Assembly: GCF_030269925.1 (NCBI RefSeq) | Contig: NC_085112.1 | Span: 9,983,501-10,047,500, forward strand | DNA: 64,000 nucleotides | DNA from: Bombyx mori | Taxonomy: Eukaryota > Arthropoda > Insecta > Lepidoptera > Bombycidae | Reading direction: 5' to 3' | Shown: in pieces, positions 10,601-21,661 of the stretch | Numbering within the stretch: position 1 is the stretch's first letter | Layout: every line of letters begins with the position of its first letter | Notes under the pieces: generated by a model | Told to the model about the DNA's origin: nothing | The model's input: the letters and a program-made list of their open reading frames with translations, nothing else | Databases searched by the model: none | Translations under genes and position numbers: made by a program

Positions 10601-13600
10601 CCAATAAAATCGATATCAAACAAAATCATATAAATAAATCCACTGTATCCGCTGTATCCGCTGTATCTAATGTATCCACTGTATCCGCTGTATCCACTGT
10701 ATCCACTGTATCCACTGTATCCACCGTACCTAATGCATCCACTGTATCCACTGTATCCACTGTATCCACTGTATCCACTGTATCCACTGTATCCACTGTA
10801 TCCACCGTACCTAATGCATCCACCGTATCCGCTGTGTCCGCTTTATCCACTGTACCTTCTTTATCCACTGTATCCGCTTTACCTACTGTGCCTATCCTCT
10901 CCACTACATCCAAACCTAAGCTAGTTTCGACGTCTCCAATACTTGAACAAAAAAAAAGAAATATATTAAAAACATATAATATTACTACTAGCCCATCAAA
11001 AAAATACTTACCATTTATAGAAATCAAGACATCACTCTCTCCCAAACCTTTGAAGCTCCTCGTTGATAGTGGTGCATCCGTTAGTATTATTAAAATATCT
11101 TCCATCGAAACTATGCCCGAGATCAAAAATGAATTCATCACCTTTTCTGGCCTAGGAACCGAAAGTAATCCAATGAAATCCCTAGGAATGATAGATGCAA
11201 CATTTGATTCGTTAAAACACCAGTTCCACCTTGTCTCTGACTTCGATTTTCCATATGACGGCATAATAGGTAATGACTACTTCACCACACTTAACTGCAA
11301 AATAGATTACACTGAAAACACATTAGTTGTCAACAACACTAAACTTAATCTAAAATTCACTGATCCAATTTATACTATTCCTCCTAGGACCGAAACCGTT
11401 ATCGAATGCTCTGTACTAAATCCAGAAGTTAAAGAGGGTCTTATTTTAGACCAAAATCAGATCAGTTCTCTTCTCATCGCTAACTGCATAGTAAAAGTTA
11501 AATCAAACTCAAGAATAAATATATCAGTTGTGAATACTTCCGAATATCCATTACGTGTAAATTCAAACTTAAAACTCAAATTGATACCATTTGACGAAAA
11601 AGCTAATAGCAAAATTTTCTATACTTCCGTCAGTGACAAAGAAAGTCAAAACAATGCTTTAGAGAGAGCCGAAGCAGTTCTAGACCTATTACGTGTCTCA
11701 CACTTGAATGTCGAAGAAAAAGATGCTCTCTATGATCTATGTGCGACTTATTCTGACATCTTCCATTTACCCAATGACAAATTGACTTGTACCGACGCGA
11801 TACTTCATGAAATAACCACTTCTTCCTCTGTCCCTATTAATACGAAATCGTATAGATTCCCTGAAGTGCACAAACAAGAAGTCCAATCCCAAATTACTAA
11901 AATGTTGGATGAAGGGATCATTAAACCTTCCACATCTCCATGGTCCTCTCCAATCTGGATAGTCCCCAAGAAAATCGACGCATCTGGTCAACGCAAATGG
12001 CGAGTGGTGATCGACTACCGTAAGCTCAACGACATCACTATAGGTGACGTTTATCCAATCCCTAATATTTCCGAAATATTGGACCAACTAGGTAAATCTA
12101 AATATTTCAGCACATTAGACCTTGCTTCCGGTTTCCATCAAATTAGGATGTCTCCACAAGATGCTCCTAAAACCGCTTTCTCAATTCCTCAAGGTCACTT
12201 CGAATTCACACGCATGCCTTTCGGACTGAAAAACGCCCCAGCTACTTTTCAGAGACTCATGAACTCTGCCCTCTCAGGCCTACAAGGCATACAATGCTTC
12301 GTATATTTGGACGATATAGTCGTCCATTCATTTGACCTAGAAAAACATATCCTCAACCTTTCCAATATTTTCGACAGGCTCCGTACTTTTAATTTAAAAC
12401 TTCAACCCGACAAATGTGAATTTCTCCGTAAGGAAGTATCTTACCTTGGTCACGTAATAACCGATGAAGGTGTAAAACCTAATCCGGAAAAAATCAAAGC
12501 CGTGCAACAATTTCCTACTCCCAAATCTCCCAAAGATATAAAATCCTTCCTTGGACTCGTATCATACTACAGAAAATTCATCCCAGATATATCCAAAATA
12601 GCTAAACCCCTTACTAATCTCCTAAAAAAGAATGTCCCGTTCCTTTGGCAAAATGAACAGCAACTCGCCTTTGAAACCTTGAAAAACGCACTCATAACAG
12701 CTCCACTACTAGCCTATCCTGACTTTAACAAACCATTTGTACTTACTTGTGACGCATCCGATTATGCAATCTCCGCCATTTTATCCCAGGGTGAAATAGG
12801 GAAGGATCGCCCCATTGCCTATGCATCACGAACCCTAAACAAATCCGAATTAAATTATTCCGTTTCTGAAAAAGAATGTTTGGCCATTATATTCGGCACC
12901 AAAACGTTCAGACCATATCTATATGGACATCGTTTCAAAATTGTTACAGACCATCAACCGCTTAAATGGTTATTCAGTCACAAAGATCCGTCTTCCAAAT
13001 TAATTAGATGGAGACTCAAACTAGAGGAGTTTGATTATGAAATTGAATATAAAAGGGGCAAAATCAATCGAAACGCGGATGCTTTGTCCCGTTTTCCTGT
13101 AAACCCAATAATCGAAAACCAACCTCAATCTTCCACTTCTGGCACCGCTAATCCTAATCTCCAAGAATCTGAGATTCCTTCCGACCTTCTCGAAGACCTT
13201 ACCGAACTTGGTGCCTTAGATATCAGTCCAAGCCAGGGCGTCGACTTCAGCCCTCTCTATCCACCTTCCGAATCAAGTGATCCAAACCCTCCACCTTTGC
13301 CAGATCCTGTCAACGACACACACGAACCGACACCTGAAATAAATTCCAACATCACAGACGACTACTCGACCTTTCTAAAATCCTTCACAGACGAGAACCA
13401 AACTTTTAATACTCAAGTTAAAGAACACAACGAAAGTCTCCTTAAAAGCACTTCAAAAACTATTTTAATCCCTGTCTCCATTGATTTCGATGACTCAAAC
13501 CCTTATCTTGAAGACATACTTTCCTCATTAGAAGACCGTACAATCCTTGACAATGAACGTGAACTTCATAGTTTTATGAAAATAGAGCTTAAAGGAAAAG

Positions 13601-14892
13601 TTTTTTATCTTCTATTTACGAAGGTTTACTATTTCGACAATTGCACTTACCCAGACATATTCAAGACCCTTAAGTCCGCACGAGACGACATCATACTCCA
13701 AGGTGACATAAATGATATTGCCATTTCCGACTTCAAGAGCTCATTTGAACAACACTCTTTTGTGAAAATTTATGGGATGCTAGTTTACCTATTCAACAAC
13801 ACAAACACCACAGTAAACATACACCATGATACTATCATCCACCCTGTCCCTACCGAAATTTCTAGAATACTAAAAGAAAACCACGATATTCCGATCGCCG
13901 GTCATCTCGGTTCCAATCGAATGTTAAGCAGAATTAAAGAACGTTATCATTGGAAAAATATGCGCTCAGACATCGAAGACTACGTCAAGAATTGCAAACT
14001 GTGTCAATCAAACAAAGCTCTGCGCAAGATCAACAAATCTCCTATGCAAATCACCACTAGCTCTACTCGCCCCTTTGAGAGGATTAGCCTCGATCTCGTT
14101 GGTCCCTTGCCTGAGGCTGGCCTTTCAAAGCTTAAGTTTATTCTAACTCTTCAAGACGATTTAACCAAATTTTCTATTGCATACCCAATCTCTAATGCTA
14201 CCGCAGAGGAGTCCTGCGAATGCTTAGTCCACTTCATTTCCTTATTTGGTATCCCGAAATCAATACTCACTGATCAGGGAACCAACTTCACTGCCGAACT
14301 CTTTAAAGTAACGTGTCAATTTTTAAAAATTAAGCAACTCTGGTCCTCTCCCTACCATCCCCAAACGCAGGGCGCCCTGGAAAGAAGTCACTCAACACTA
14401 AAAGAATACCTTAAGTCTTATGTGAATGATAATCAGACAAACTGGCATAAATTTGTATACACAGCTATGCTCACCTACAACAGTACAATCCACACCACTA
14501 CTCAATTTACACCTTACGAACTCGTCTTTGGTCATAAACCATATCTCCCCGATTCCGTCTTCGATTTACGATCAGATGTCACGTACCCTGAATATCTTAA
14601 GATGCTTAGTCACCGCCTCAAAATATCAAGAGAAAAAGCTCTACAAAATATTAATGTCTCTAAAGAAAAGTCCAAGACATATTATGACAGACACTCTCGC
14701 CCCGTCCAATACAAGGTTGGAGATTACGTGTATTTAAAGAATCATCTCCGACTTAGAAAGGCCCTATCACCGGTGTGGAAAGGTCCTTACAAAGTTGTAA
14801 AAATTCACGGCAATAACACCCTTTCCCTCCTGGTAAATCGTCGGCACGTGAAACATCATTTCGACGAAGTAAAATCAGCACCCGTAGTATAA
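10552..14892 (+). CDS. pol: Errantivirus Pol (protease, RT, RNase H, integrase)
   Basis: Read by -1 frameshift from gag; about 1430 residues from the overlap, with no usable ATG at its start. Counting from 10594, the domains are: a Thr-Val-Ser repeat linker (about 15-110); aspartic protease with DSGAS (about 157); reverse transcriptase with YLDD (about 571); RNase H with CDAS (about 719); an integrase zinc domain with the HHCC pattern (about 1096-1137); a catalytic D-D-E core with D in the SLDLVG block, D in LTDQG and E in GALERSH; and a C-terminal GPY-type block (WKGPYKV, about 1395). All catalytic residues I looked for are present and there are no internal stops. The order RT-RNase H-integrase is that of Ty3/gypsy. 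Confidence 0.93.
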   Translation, partial: FKHNRSPVRYRAGRLLTNKIDIKQNHINKSTVSAVSAVSNVSTVSAVSTVSTVSTVSTVPNASTVSTVSTVSTVSTVSTVSTVSTVPNASTVSAVSALSTVPSLSTVSALPTVPILSTTSKPKLVSTSPILEQKKRNILKTYNITTSPSKKYLPFIEIKTSLSPKPLKLLVDSGASVSIIKISSIETMPEIKNEFITFSGLGTESNPMKSLGMIDATFDSLKHQFHLVSDFDFPYDGIIGNDYFTTLNCKIDYTENTLVVNNTKLNLKFTDPIYTIPPRTETVIECSVLNPEVKEGLILDQNQISSLLIANCIVKVKSNSRINISVVNTSEYPLRVNSNLKLKLIPFDEKANSKIFYTSVSDKESQNNALERAEAVLDLLRVSHLNVEEKDALYDLCATYSDIFHLPNDKLTCTDAILHEITTSSSVPINTKSYRFPEVHKQEVQSQITKMLDEGIIKPSTSPWSSPIWIVPKKIDASGQRKWRVVIDYRKLNDITIGDVYPIPNISEILDQLGKSKYFSTLDLASGFHQIRMSPQDAPKTAFSIPQGHFEFTRMPFGLKNAPATFQRLMNSALSGLQGIQCFVYLDDIVVHSFDLEKHILNLSNIFDRLRTFNLKLQPDKCEFLRKEVSYLGHVITDEGVKPNPEKIKAVQQFPTPKSPKDIKSFLGLVSYYRKFIPDISKIAKPLTNLLKKNVPFLWQNEQQLAFETLKNALITAPLLAYPDFNKPFVLTCDASDYAISAILSQGEIGKDRPIAYASRTLNKSELNYSVSEKECLAIIFGTKTFRPYLYGHRFKIVTDHQPLKWLFSHKDPSSKLIRWRLKLEEFDYEIEYKRGKINRNADALSRFPVNPIIENQPQSSTSGTANPNLQESEIPSDLLEDLTELGALDISPSQGVDFSPLYPPSESSDPNPPPLPDPVNDTHEPTPEINSNITDDYSTFLKSFTDENQTFNTQVKEHNESLLKSTSKTILIPVSIDFDDSNPYLEDILSSLEDRTILDNERELHSFMKIELKGKVFYLLFTKVYYFDNCTYPDIFKTLKSARDDIILQGDINDIAISDFKSSFEQHSFVKIYGMLVYLFNNTNTTVNIHHDTIIHPVPTEISRILKENHDIPIAGHLGSNRMLSRIKERYHWKNMRSDIEDYVKNCKLCQSNKALRKINKSPMQITTSSTRPFERISLDLVGPLPEAGLSKLKFILTLQDDLTKFSIAYPISNATAEESCECLVHFISLFGIPKSILTDQGTNFTAELFKVTCQFLKIKQLWSSPYHPQTQGALERSHSTLKEYLKSYVNDNQTNWHKFVYTAMLTYNSTIHTTTQFTPYELVFGHKPYLPDSVFDLRSDVTYPEYLKMLSHRLKISREKALQNINVSKEKSKTYYDRHSRPVQYKVGDYVYLKNHLRLRKALSPVWKGPYKVVKIHGNNTLSLLVNRRHVKHHFDEVKSAPVV
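10636..10905 (+). repeat. In-frame 9-bp minisatellite in pol
   Basis: Many tandem copies of a 9-bp unit close to tccactgta encode Thr/Ala-Val-Ser repeats between gag and the protease. A higher-order 81-bp period is visible: the variant block ccaccgtacctaatgcatcc occurs at 10721 and again at 10802. The repeat also produces long chance frames in other phases and on the other strand. Confidence 0.9.
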
Positions 14893-15074
14893 AACATAAT
14901 TAAACTACTAGCTCTTCTAATAAATACGTTCATAGCTTTAATACATAAATATAATTAAATAAATAAACATAACCATATCAGTAGTATCATGAAAGGAATA
15001 AAATCTATGATACTTTCAGAATCGCTACGAAAAGTGTCAGCATCCATGGAACAGATGCTATTCAGATACATCCT
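14893..15074 (+). other. pol-env junction with candidate env splice acceptors
   Basis: AT-rich spacer. The env frame is open from 14985 but has no ATG before 15108. AG acceptors preceded by short pyrimidine stretches lie at the end of gctattcag (15065) and of cctgtgcag (15080). In another phase an ATG at 15046 would start a short hydrophobic, signal-like peptide that soon meets a stop. Confidence 0.45.
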
Positions 15075-16820
15075 GTGCAGAGTAGTCCTGGCATCTACCT
15101 CGACCCGATGGGCTCCTTAAAATTAATTAATGGTCATTTAAGTATTGTCATCCCAGTAAATGTATCCTTCATAAGTCCCCATTTATATAACATTAAAGCC
15201 GTCTTAAGTACAGCTCGTAACTTCTGTAACCAGAATAGGATATTTGAATCTTCAGAATGCGAAAACATATTACAACCTCTCGAAGTTCGTTTCTCTGATA
15301 TGCTGAGAGATTTCGATTCTGTTTCTCACCTCGTTGCACGAAGAACAAAACGCTCAGCGTGGTTCGGTGGTGTCGGGTCAGTATTCAAAACCCTGTTCGG
15401 CACAGTAGACGAAAATGATGCGATCCGTTATGATAACGCCATTCGAGTATTACAAGATGATCAAAAAGATCTAGCAGAAAATATAAAACAAGGTATAGTA
15501 GTTACAACCTTTGCGCTTGACGCACTTAACAAATCTATTAACCAATTAATAGATAACGAAAAATCTCTAAATAATGCTGTTACTATTTTATCCGATAATC
15601 TAAAGAATTTGAGTCAGGGTTCCGCTACCCTTAATACTAAAATGAAAATGATGAAAATTGTAAATATCCTAGAAAATAGCATACTTACCCTGTCATTTAA
15701 ATTAGAAGACATATCCAACGGCCTTATGTTTAGTAAAAACAATGTATTATATCCTGCAATTTACTCTCCTAAAGAATTTTATAATGATTTAGTTAATAAT
15801 TTAAGATTTCTTCCTAACTCAAAAGAACTACCAATTCCATTAGATATAAGCAACGTCCATAATTTAATTGACGTCTCTAGTATTAGTTCATATTATTTAA
15901 ATGGTAAACTTGTATTTGTTTTAAAACTACCTTTAGTATATCCTTTGGAATTTAACCTTTATCGTGTGTTGCCTTTACCTACCCCTATCAATAATAATTC
16001 CTACGCTATGATTATCCCTAACACAGTATATATTGGATTTTCCAAAGATAGAACTAAGTATTGTCATTTCGAATCATTTGATAAATGTAAATCCATTGGT
16101 CAAAATTATATTTGTGACCACATATATACACTATCTAGTGCAACTCACCCCACATGTGAAAGTGAAATCATTACTAAACATTTAACTAAATTACCTGATG
16201 AATGCCAAATTAAAGCCATAACAGGAAACATAGAAATGTGGCAAAAACTACAAGAAAACAAATGGATTTTTGTCATGTCCAAGAACTCCAAATTTACACT
16301 TGATTGTCTTGATGAACATATCTATGAGACAAATATATTTGGCACAGGTATCATTGAAATACCCATGGGTTGCACCGGATATTGCCGTGGTATTGAATTA
16401 TTATCTAAAGAAACTATTCAGATTAATGTTACACATATTAAAATTGATTTTGATATTATAAGTAATCTTAATTTAAGCGAATCCAAGTTCTCCAATGTAA
16501 TGCCAAAAGTAAATATAAAATATCCAAATTTTGATCCGTTACTAAACTACAATGAGAACTTTGATTTACTTAACCATAAATTAGAAAATATTATAAATAA
16601 GCCTCAACTTGTAAAAAATTATGAACACTACTATGTCCCGACTACCATGTATTGTATTCTACTCATATTATTAGTATTAAGTTATAAATATTATAAGTTT
16701 TGTAAACCTAGGTCCAGCGGCATCCTTCAATCTCCTTCCATCCACCTTGCTCCTGATAATCCCGAACCTGAAATTGAACTTACCTCACCTACCTCTCCTA
16801 CTCCAAGACTTCGCTTTTGA
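15075..16820 (+). CDS. env: Errantivirus envelope glycoprotein
   Basis: 581 codons counted from 15075. That codon is GTG, so the true start is probably supplied by splicing from the leader; the first in-frame ATG is 15108. Features visible: a basic furin-type site RTKR (residues 90-93), then a Gly/Phe-rich stretch that looks like a fusion peptide, a long helical region after it, several Cys in the C-terminal half, N-glycosylation sequons, one membrane anchor around residues 522-538 and a ~40-residue cytoplasmic tail. This is the layout of insect errantivirus envelope proteins, which are related to baculovirus F fusion proteins. It would mediate membrane fusion. No signal peptide is encoded in this exon. 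Confidence 0.85.
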   Translation: MQSSPGIYLDPMGSLKLINGHLSIVIPVNVSFISPHLYNIKAVLSTARNFCNQNRIFESSECENILQPLEVRFSDMLRDFDSVSHLVARRTKRSAWFGGVGSVFKTLFGTVDENDAIRYDNAIRVLQDDQKDLAENIKQGIVVTTFALDALNKSINQLIDNEKSLNNAVTILSDNLKNLSQGSATLNTKMKMMKIVNILENSILTLSFKLEDISNGLMFSKNNVLYPAIYSPKEFYNDLVNNLRFLPNSKELPIPLDISNVHNLIDVSSISSYYLNGKLVFVLKLPLVYPLEFNLYRVLPLPTPINNNSYAMIIPNTVYIGFSKDRTKYCHFESFDKCKSIGQNYICDHIYTLSSATHPTCESEIITKHLTKLPDECQIKAITGNIEMWQKLQENKWIFVMSKNSKFTLDCLDEHIYETNIFGTGIIEIPMGCTGYCRGIELLSKETIQINVTHIKIDFDIISNLNLSESKFSNVMPKVNIKYPNFDPLLNYNENFDLLNHKLENIINKPQLVKNYEHYYVPTTMYCILLILLVLSYKYYKFCKPRSSGILQSPSIHLAPDNPEPEIELTSPTSPTPRLRF

Positions 16821-16859
16821 TTCCTAAACTTCACCCTTAAGGTGTAAGTTTAGTCTCAT

Positions 16860-16868
16860 CCGGGGGGC
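16860..16868 (+). other. Polypurine-type tract
   Basis: A short G run (16862-16867) directly before the 3' LTR is the expected place for plus-strand priming. It is short for a polypurine tract. Confidence 0.5.
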
Positions 16869-17093
16869 TGTTATATCCGGGCTTCGGTACCGTAGATATG
16901 CAGACCCTACCGTATTCCTGCTGCATCAGCTCTCCCGTAACCTTATCCACACCATACCTCATCGCAATCCCCACTCACTCAATCAGTTCGTCTCCATCCT
17001 TCGCCGCGCTCGCGCCTATCATTTTTTATTAAATCCAGTGTGAATCATAATTTAGTTTTTTTTAAAAAGAAGTTCATAGTGTCCCGTATAACA
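16869..17093 (+). repeat. 3' LTR of errantivirus
   Basis: 225 bp, same length and, by eye, same sequence as the 5' LTR. It is followed by GAAC at 17094-17097. Confidence 0.95.
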
Positions 17094-17097
17094 GAAC

Positions 17098-18319
17098 GCT
17101 GCCGAACGCGGAGGCCGATTGTGCCTCTTTGTCGCTCGTTGCGCGCTCTCGCTTGGACTTCAAGCCTTAAATGGAACGCCTCAATGAGTCATGTTTTTTC
17201 GTGCGTACAGCCGGCTCCATCGAATTATAAGACGTTGTCACGTCAAAAATATTTGCCGTAAGCCTATCACGGTAAAAACATAAAAACAATCCTTCACTCA
17301 TGATGCGTGGAATATGTTAATACTATTACACAACACAGATCAAATTTTAGATCTTCTTAAAATTTAATGTAAACAAAATCATCCCACGCTTTTGTATACC
17401 TGAAGGGGAAACATCGCGTTGGTGTTTCTACTCAGTATGACGTCAGCTGGCGCCACCACTTACCCGTCGGCAGGTATCCCATTAAGTTGTCTGGCGCTGC
17501 GTGGGCTGCATTATAAGATGTGGAAAATGAATGTTCAAGAAGGTTGTCGATCGATTGCTAAATTCAAACTCATTTTAATCTAAATACAATAATTTTTCAA
17601 TTTATATAAACGCATTCCACCGCTTGGTACAAATGTTAGAAATTTCACACATAATGCATAGCTTTATGTAATGCTTTAGTAATGTTTCTAAGTCCATTCT
17701 ATTATTGTTTAGTTATTGTCACTCCCAGTGCTATCGAAATTTTAGAAAACCATTCACTATAGTCACTGATTTTTTTCTTGCCTCATATGTTCATCCGCAT
17801 TTGAATGTTTGAGAAAAACTGTTACTATTCCTATAAAAACCGTTTTCTCGTAGGAATTGGGAATTACACTGCATACCTCAAACCAGGTACAGTATTCTAG
17901 TTGCTCATAGGATTCGGTAACCACTTACCGCCTTAAAAGAAAAGTTTTACTTTGTAATTAATTAACATTCTAATTTCGAAAAAGCATACTAATATTGCTG
18001 AAATCAATTAATACTATATAAATAGATTCAGATACCTACTCACTTGAAAAGGAATCATTAGAAGCGGTACGTAAAAGAATATTCGCTGCCCTTAAGATAT
18101 AATAGTAAGCCGACATAAGTATCGACGGTTGATTTAGTAAGGCTAGCTATTTACGACTCGTATATCGTGACCTACCTTCTGCGCTTTCTGTCGGTATTGA
18201 GTTGACTTACCACTCAGCATCACATAATCTCTTTATTTGGTTATCATGAAGGTGACTAAAGTATTCACCAAATAACGGTTACCAGTCACAAATAAAATGC
18301 GACAGCAATCTATACTTTA
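17098..18319. other. Intergenic DNA right of the errantivirus
   Basis: The first ~130 bp are relatively GC-rich. No gene, repeat or splice pattern is recognised. Confidence 0.4.
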
Positions 18320-18500
18320 CCGTTCGAAAAGTGGGGCAGCCATTATACATGCAATATAGATGAGACTTCAATATCATATCTCAAAGTGGGTGGTGGTATT
18401 CATAGTATACATGTTAATGGCTTGTCGATAATGATAGTCTAGTTGATAATGATAGTTTTCTATAATCACTTTACACCAAATGGGCTGTGAGATCGATATA
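18320..18500 (+). mobile_element. Highly degraded Bm1-like fragment
   Basis: Fragments such as gtggggcagcc, atctcaaagtgggtgg and ccaaatgggctgtgag follow in Bm1 order but are strongly diverged. Confidence 0.45.
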
Positions 18501-18624
18501 GATACATAATGCATGCTACTACCGGTAGCAAATAGATTTGATAGCAGTGGATAGTCTGCCCAGTGATAACAATCGGTAGCTGGCTCCAACGATTCTGCTC
18601 ATGTACTATGCTGAAACAACCACG

Positions 18625-18762
18625 GTGTTACTATACTGAGACCTTAGAACTCATATCTCAAGGTGGGTGGCGGCATTTACGTTGTAGATGTCTATGGGGT
18701 CCAGTAACCACTTAACACCAGGTGGGCCATGAGCTCTTCCACCCAACTAAGCAATAAAAAAT
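18625..18762 (+). mobile_element. Bm1 SINE, 3' portion
   Basis: The 3' part of the Bm1 body, from gttactatactgagacc to the aagcaataaaaaa tail. Confidence 0.75.
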
Positions 18763-19465
18763 TATAATAAAATAAAACCTTTTTTGCGTAAAAGCTGAGT
18801 CTACTATGAGATACCCACGTTAAGGAGGCGCACGTGGTATATGGGATTCTAATTAAGAGACTCGTCAAATGTATCCTACACTCTCGCCCGTACTCTTGTA
18901 TCTGCAGTGACACAGCAGTCGATACTATAGACAATATATTTAGTTGTACTGAGGCTTCAGAGAGAAGACCATGGTAGGTTGCCATGTTACAAAAAAATAT
19001 ATTGACGAATTGCCCTCTACGCCCGAGAAATTTTAATTTTATCAGTACTATATTTAACTATCAATGAAAGAATTACAATTATAGTTTAATGATTTTTTGT
19101 ATTTTATCAAATTTATCACTTAAGACATTATAATATTAATAATATATAAGTCTTCATATCAATATACAAGTCTTTATTTGACACCACATGTACAGAGTAA
19201 GCATATAACACAAATAATAGACGGTGACATAAGCAAAGGGAGGGAGAGGAATAAGCAAACTAGCATGGACGGTGCTATATATCTTAATAAGCTTACATAA
19301 AAATATATACTTATATACACATGTGAAAAATAAATACAATATGAGATAGACTGACATACGATTAAATACAAATAAATACTAAAAATATGCAACTTATTAT
19401 GATCACATAATATATTTTTCTATAAATCTGTTATTTAATGGACAGCTTTAGATGAAAATTTTCCA
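18763..19465. other. Intergenic DNA, nothing recognised
   Basis: Very AT-rich in the second half. The short frames at 18692-18985 and 19154-19392 have no domain I recognise. Confidence 0.4.
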
Positions 19466-20740
19466 GTGTTCGGCAGGTTCCGACATGCGCCGAACTGCCC
19501 CGAGTGTCTTTATTTGCAGTTGCCATTCGTGGTCGTAGCCGTTCCCGCTGTAGCACGCCAGTCGTTTCGTAGCTCTCGTAGACCTCGGTCTACGCGCCCC
19601 TACAAACAGCTGCTGTTTCATGATTGGTATTCAAATTTAGCAGTTTCATTTTTATGAAGTAGGTAATAATTATTACCAGTATTAAACTTTTTAATGGTTC
19701 AATTAAATTAATCGGTGTTAAATTGGTTTAAAATTGTGCTTGGATTGGATACTTCGCAACAGGTAAGACTAAATAAATATTATAAATATTTTTTTATTAG
19801 ATTTTTTTTGTCCTACTGTTTTTATTTTAAGTAGAAATATAGTTTTCATTTCTTATTTATTAGGAACATTGAGTTATTTAATTTATTTAAGATGCATACT
19901 TAAACGATTAAATAATATCTTATTTTTTTCATTTAGAAGATTTTTTTAGAGAGATTTAGTTATTTCTTTGCTCATGTTGTGCCCTCTTTTCTGATCTTGG
20001 TACAAAATTTGTAGATTATAGTATTTACACAGATTATATAGTGTTATAAGCGCTACAATATGGCCTTATTTAAACGAGAATCGTGGATAATATTTTATAT
20101 GTAATTAGTAGCAGAATAGCGATGCTCCTAGCACTGCCAGTGTCCGTCCGCTTTCCATCAAGTTGACAGCAAGTCCGTCAACTTTGACTCTATACCTTTG
20201 GGTCCATATAATTCAGTTAAAAGTAGAGTTTACGTCTCCCTGTTTTTAATTATTCACCGTTACTAGTGGACATCGTGGATTAATATAGACACGTCGAAAC
20301 CCGACGCCAAGAAAAATGTCCTGCTGTATCACCATGCCGTTAAATAATTGACATTAAATTATACCAATTATTAATTGTCATTAATGAATAATAATTATAA
20401 TTATTAAATTTTAATTGCAAAAAAAAGGAAATTTTAAACAGATCATCTTCAAGTATGTTGTACATTTACGTAATAATTTTGCGCACAACGCTCAGATGAA
20501 ACAGTAATTGTAATTTTAATTATTTCAATTCGATTTAAGCTTTTCTTAACTGTAGAGAACTGAGACGTAATAATATCTACAAGGCGAGTACGTGTTTTGT
20601 TTACGTATTGAGTGGGATTTTGTTTTTAAACACAAGTATCATTTGTTGAGCATATATTCTTAGATCCTTGGTATGAACATGATCGTTTTATTGTTTCTCA
20701 TGAAACTTTCGACTTTATTATTAGTTGGAAGATTTCTGGT
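19466..20740. other. GC-richer patch with splice-donor-like end, then AT-rich DNA
   Basis: Positions 19470-19620 are clearly GC- and CpG-richer than the surroundings and contain an 18-bp hairpin (19577-19594, arms cgtagacc/ggtctacg). A good donor sequence CAACAG|GTAAGA lies at 19762/19763. This could be a non-coding first exon, but there is no independent support. The remainder to 20740 is AT-rich with nothing recognised. Confidence 0.25.
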
Positions 20741-20742
20741 TT

Positions 20743-21030
20743 TAACCGACTTCAAAAAAGAGGAGGTTCTCAATTCGACTGCATGTTTTTTTATGTTTGT
20801 TAACTCATAACTTTTGACTGGGTGTATCGATTTTGATGATTCTTTTTTTTAGAAAGCTGACGCTTCCTGTGTGGTTCCATTTTAATTTAGTTTAGTTCTA
20901 ATAATGGTATCCATGAGAAAACCATATAAGTCTTAAATTTGCATTAAGTACGTGCGCGACAAATAGATGAATGAACCAACCGATTTCGATGATTAAGGTT
21001 TTTAGTGTATATTATTTTCTTTTGGAATAT
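20743..21030 (+). repeat. Dispersed lepidopteran-type repeat
   Basis: The stretch starting aaccgacttcaaaaaagagg and continuing through ctcataacttttgactgg resembles a repeat I associate with moth genomes. No ORF or terminal structure is visible, so the class is undetermined. Confidence 0.4.
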
Positions 21031-21415
21031 CTTTTTTTTTCGATTTGAAATCGGTTTTTGTTAAAGCATGTCTATTTACAATTATTTATTGATATCATCA
21101 TCAGACATCAACAACGCTAAAGCCGCTACGTAAAACGAGTCATGAAGGAAACAACTGTAATTCTCAGTTTTATAGTACAACAATAATGGATCAATGCACG
21201 AAAGGACGATGCGCTAAATTATTTGTATATACCTTTAACATTTCGCGATCAAGAATATTTTTGTACTTATGCGATTAAATACATTACCAATACTGATATA
21301 TCTGTAACTCATTAAATTTGAGAATCGTTGTTAAAAAAACCATCAAATAAAAACATTTCCGAGGAATCTCAGCGAATCTCTCAAGCGCACTTACTCTTTT
21401 TCCTCTAGATTTTTA

Positions 21416-21661
21416 CTGGTGGTAGGACCTCTTGTGAGTCCGCGCGGGTAGGTACCACCGCCCCGCCTATTTCAGCCGTGAAGCAGTAATGCGTTTCGGT
21501 TTGAAGGGTGGGGCAGCCGTTGTAACTATACTTGAGACCTTAGAACTTATATCTCAAGGTGGGTGGCGCATTTACATTATAGATGTCTATGGGCTCCAGT
21601 AACCACTTAACACCAGGTGGGCTGTGAGCACGTCCACACATCTAAGCAACAAAAAAAAAAG
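21416..21661 (+). mobile_element. Bm1 SINE, 5'-truncated
   Basis: Complete body from actggtggtagg to an A-rich tail, well preserved. Confidence 0.85.

Larger units (their letters stand above)
8697..17093 (+). mobile_element. Endogenous errantivirus (Ty3/gypsy with env), apparently complete
   Basis: An 8397-bp provirus bounded by two 225-bp LTRs that I cannot distinguish by eye and flanked by a 4-bp duplication GAAC (8693-8696, 17094-17097). Order: LTR, leader, gag, pol in the -1 frame, env, short G-rich tract, LTR. All three genes are open, so the insertion looks recent and could be functional. A 4-bp duplication and an env gene fit the insect errantiviruses. I do not attach a family name. 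Confidence 0.93.

Noticed and set aside
10626..11264. Long open frame on the minus strand (212 codons) and an 84-codon frame at 10670-10924
   Set aside because: Both are by-products of the 9-bp minisatellite, which lacks stops in several phases; the real gene is pol.
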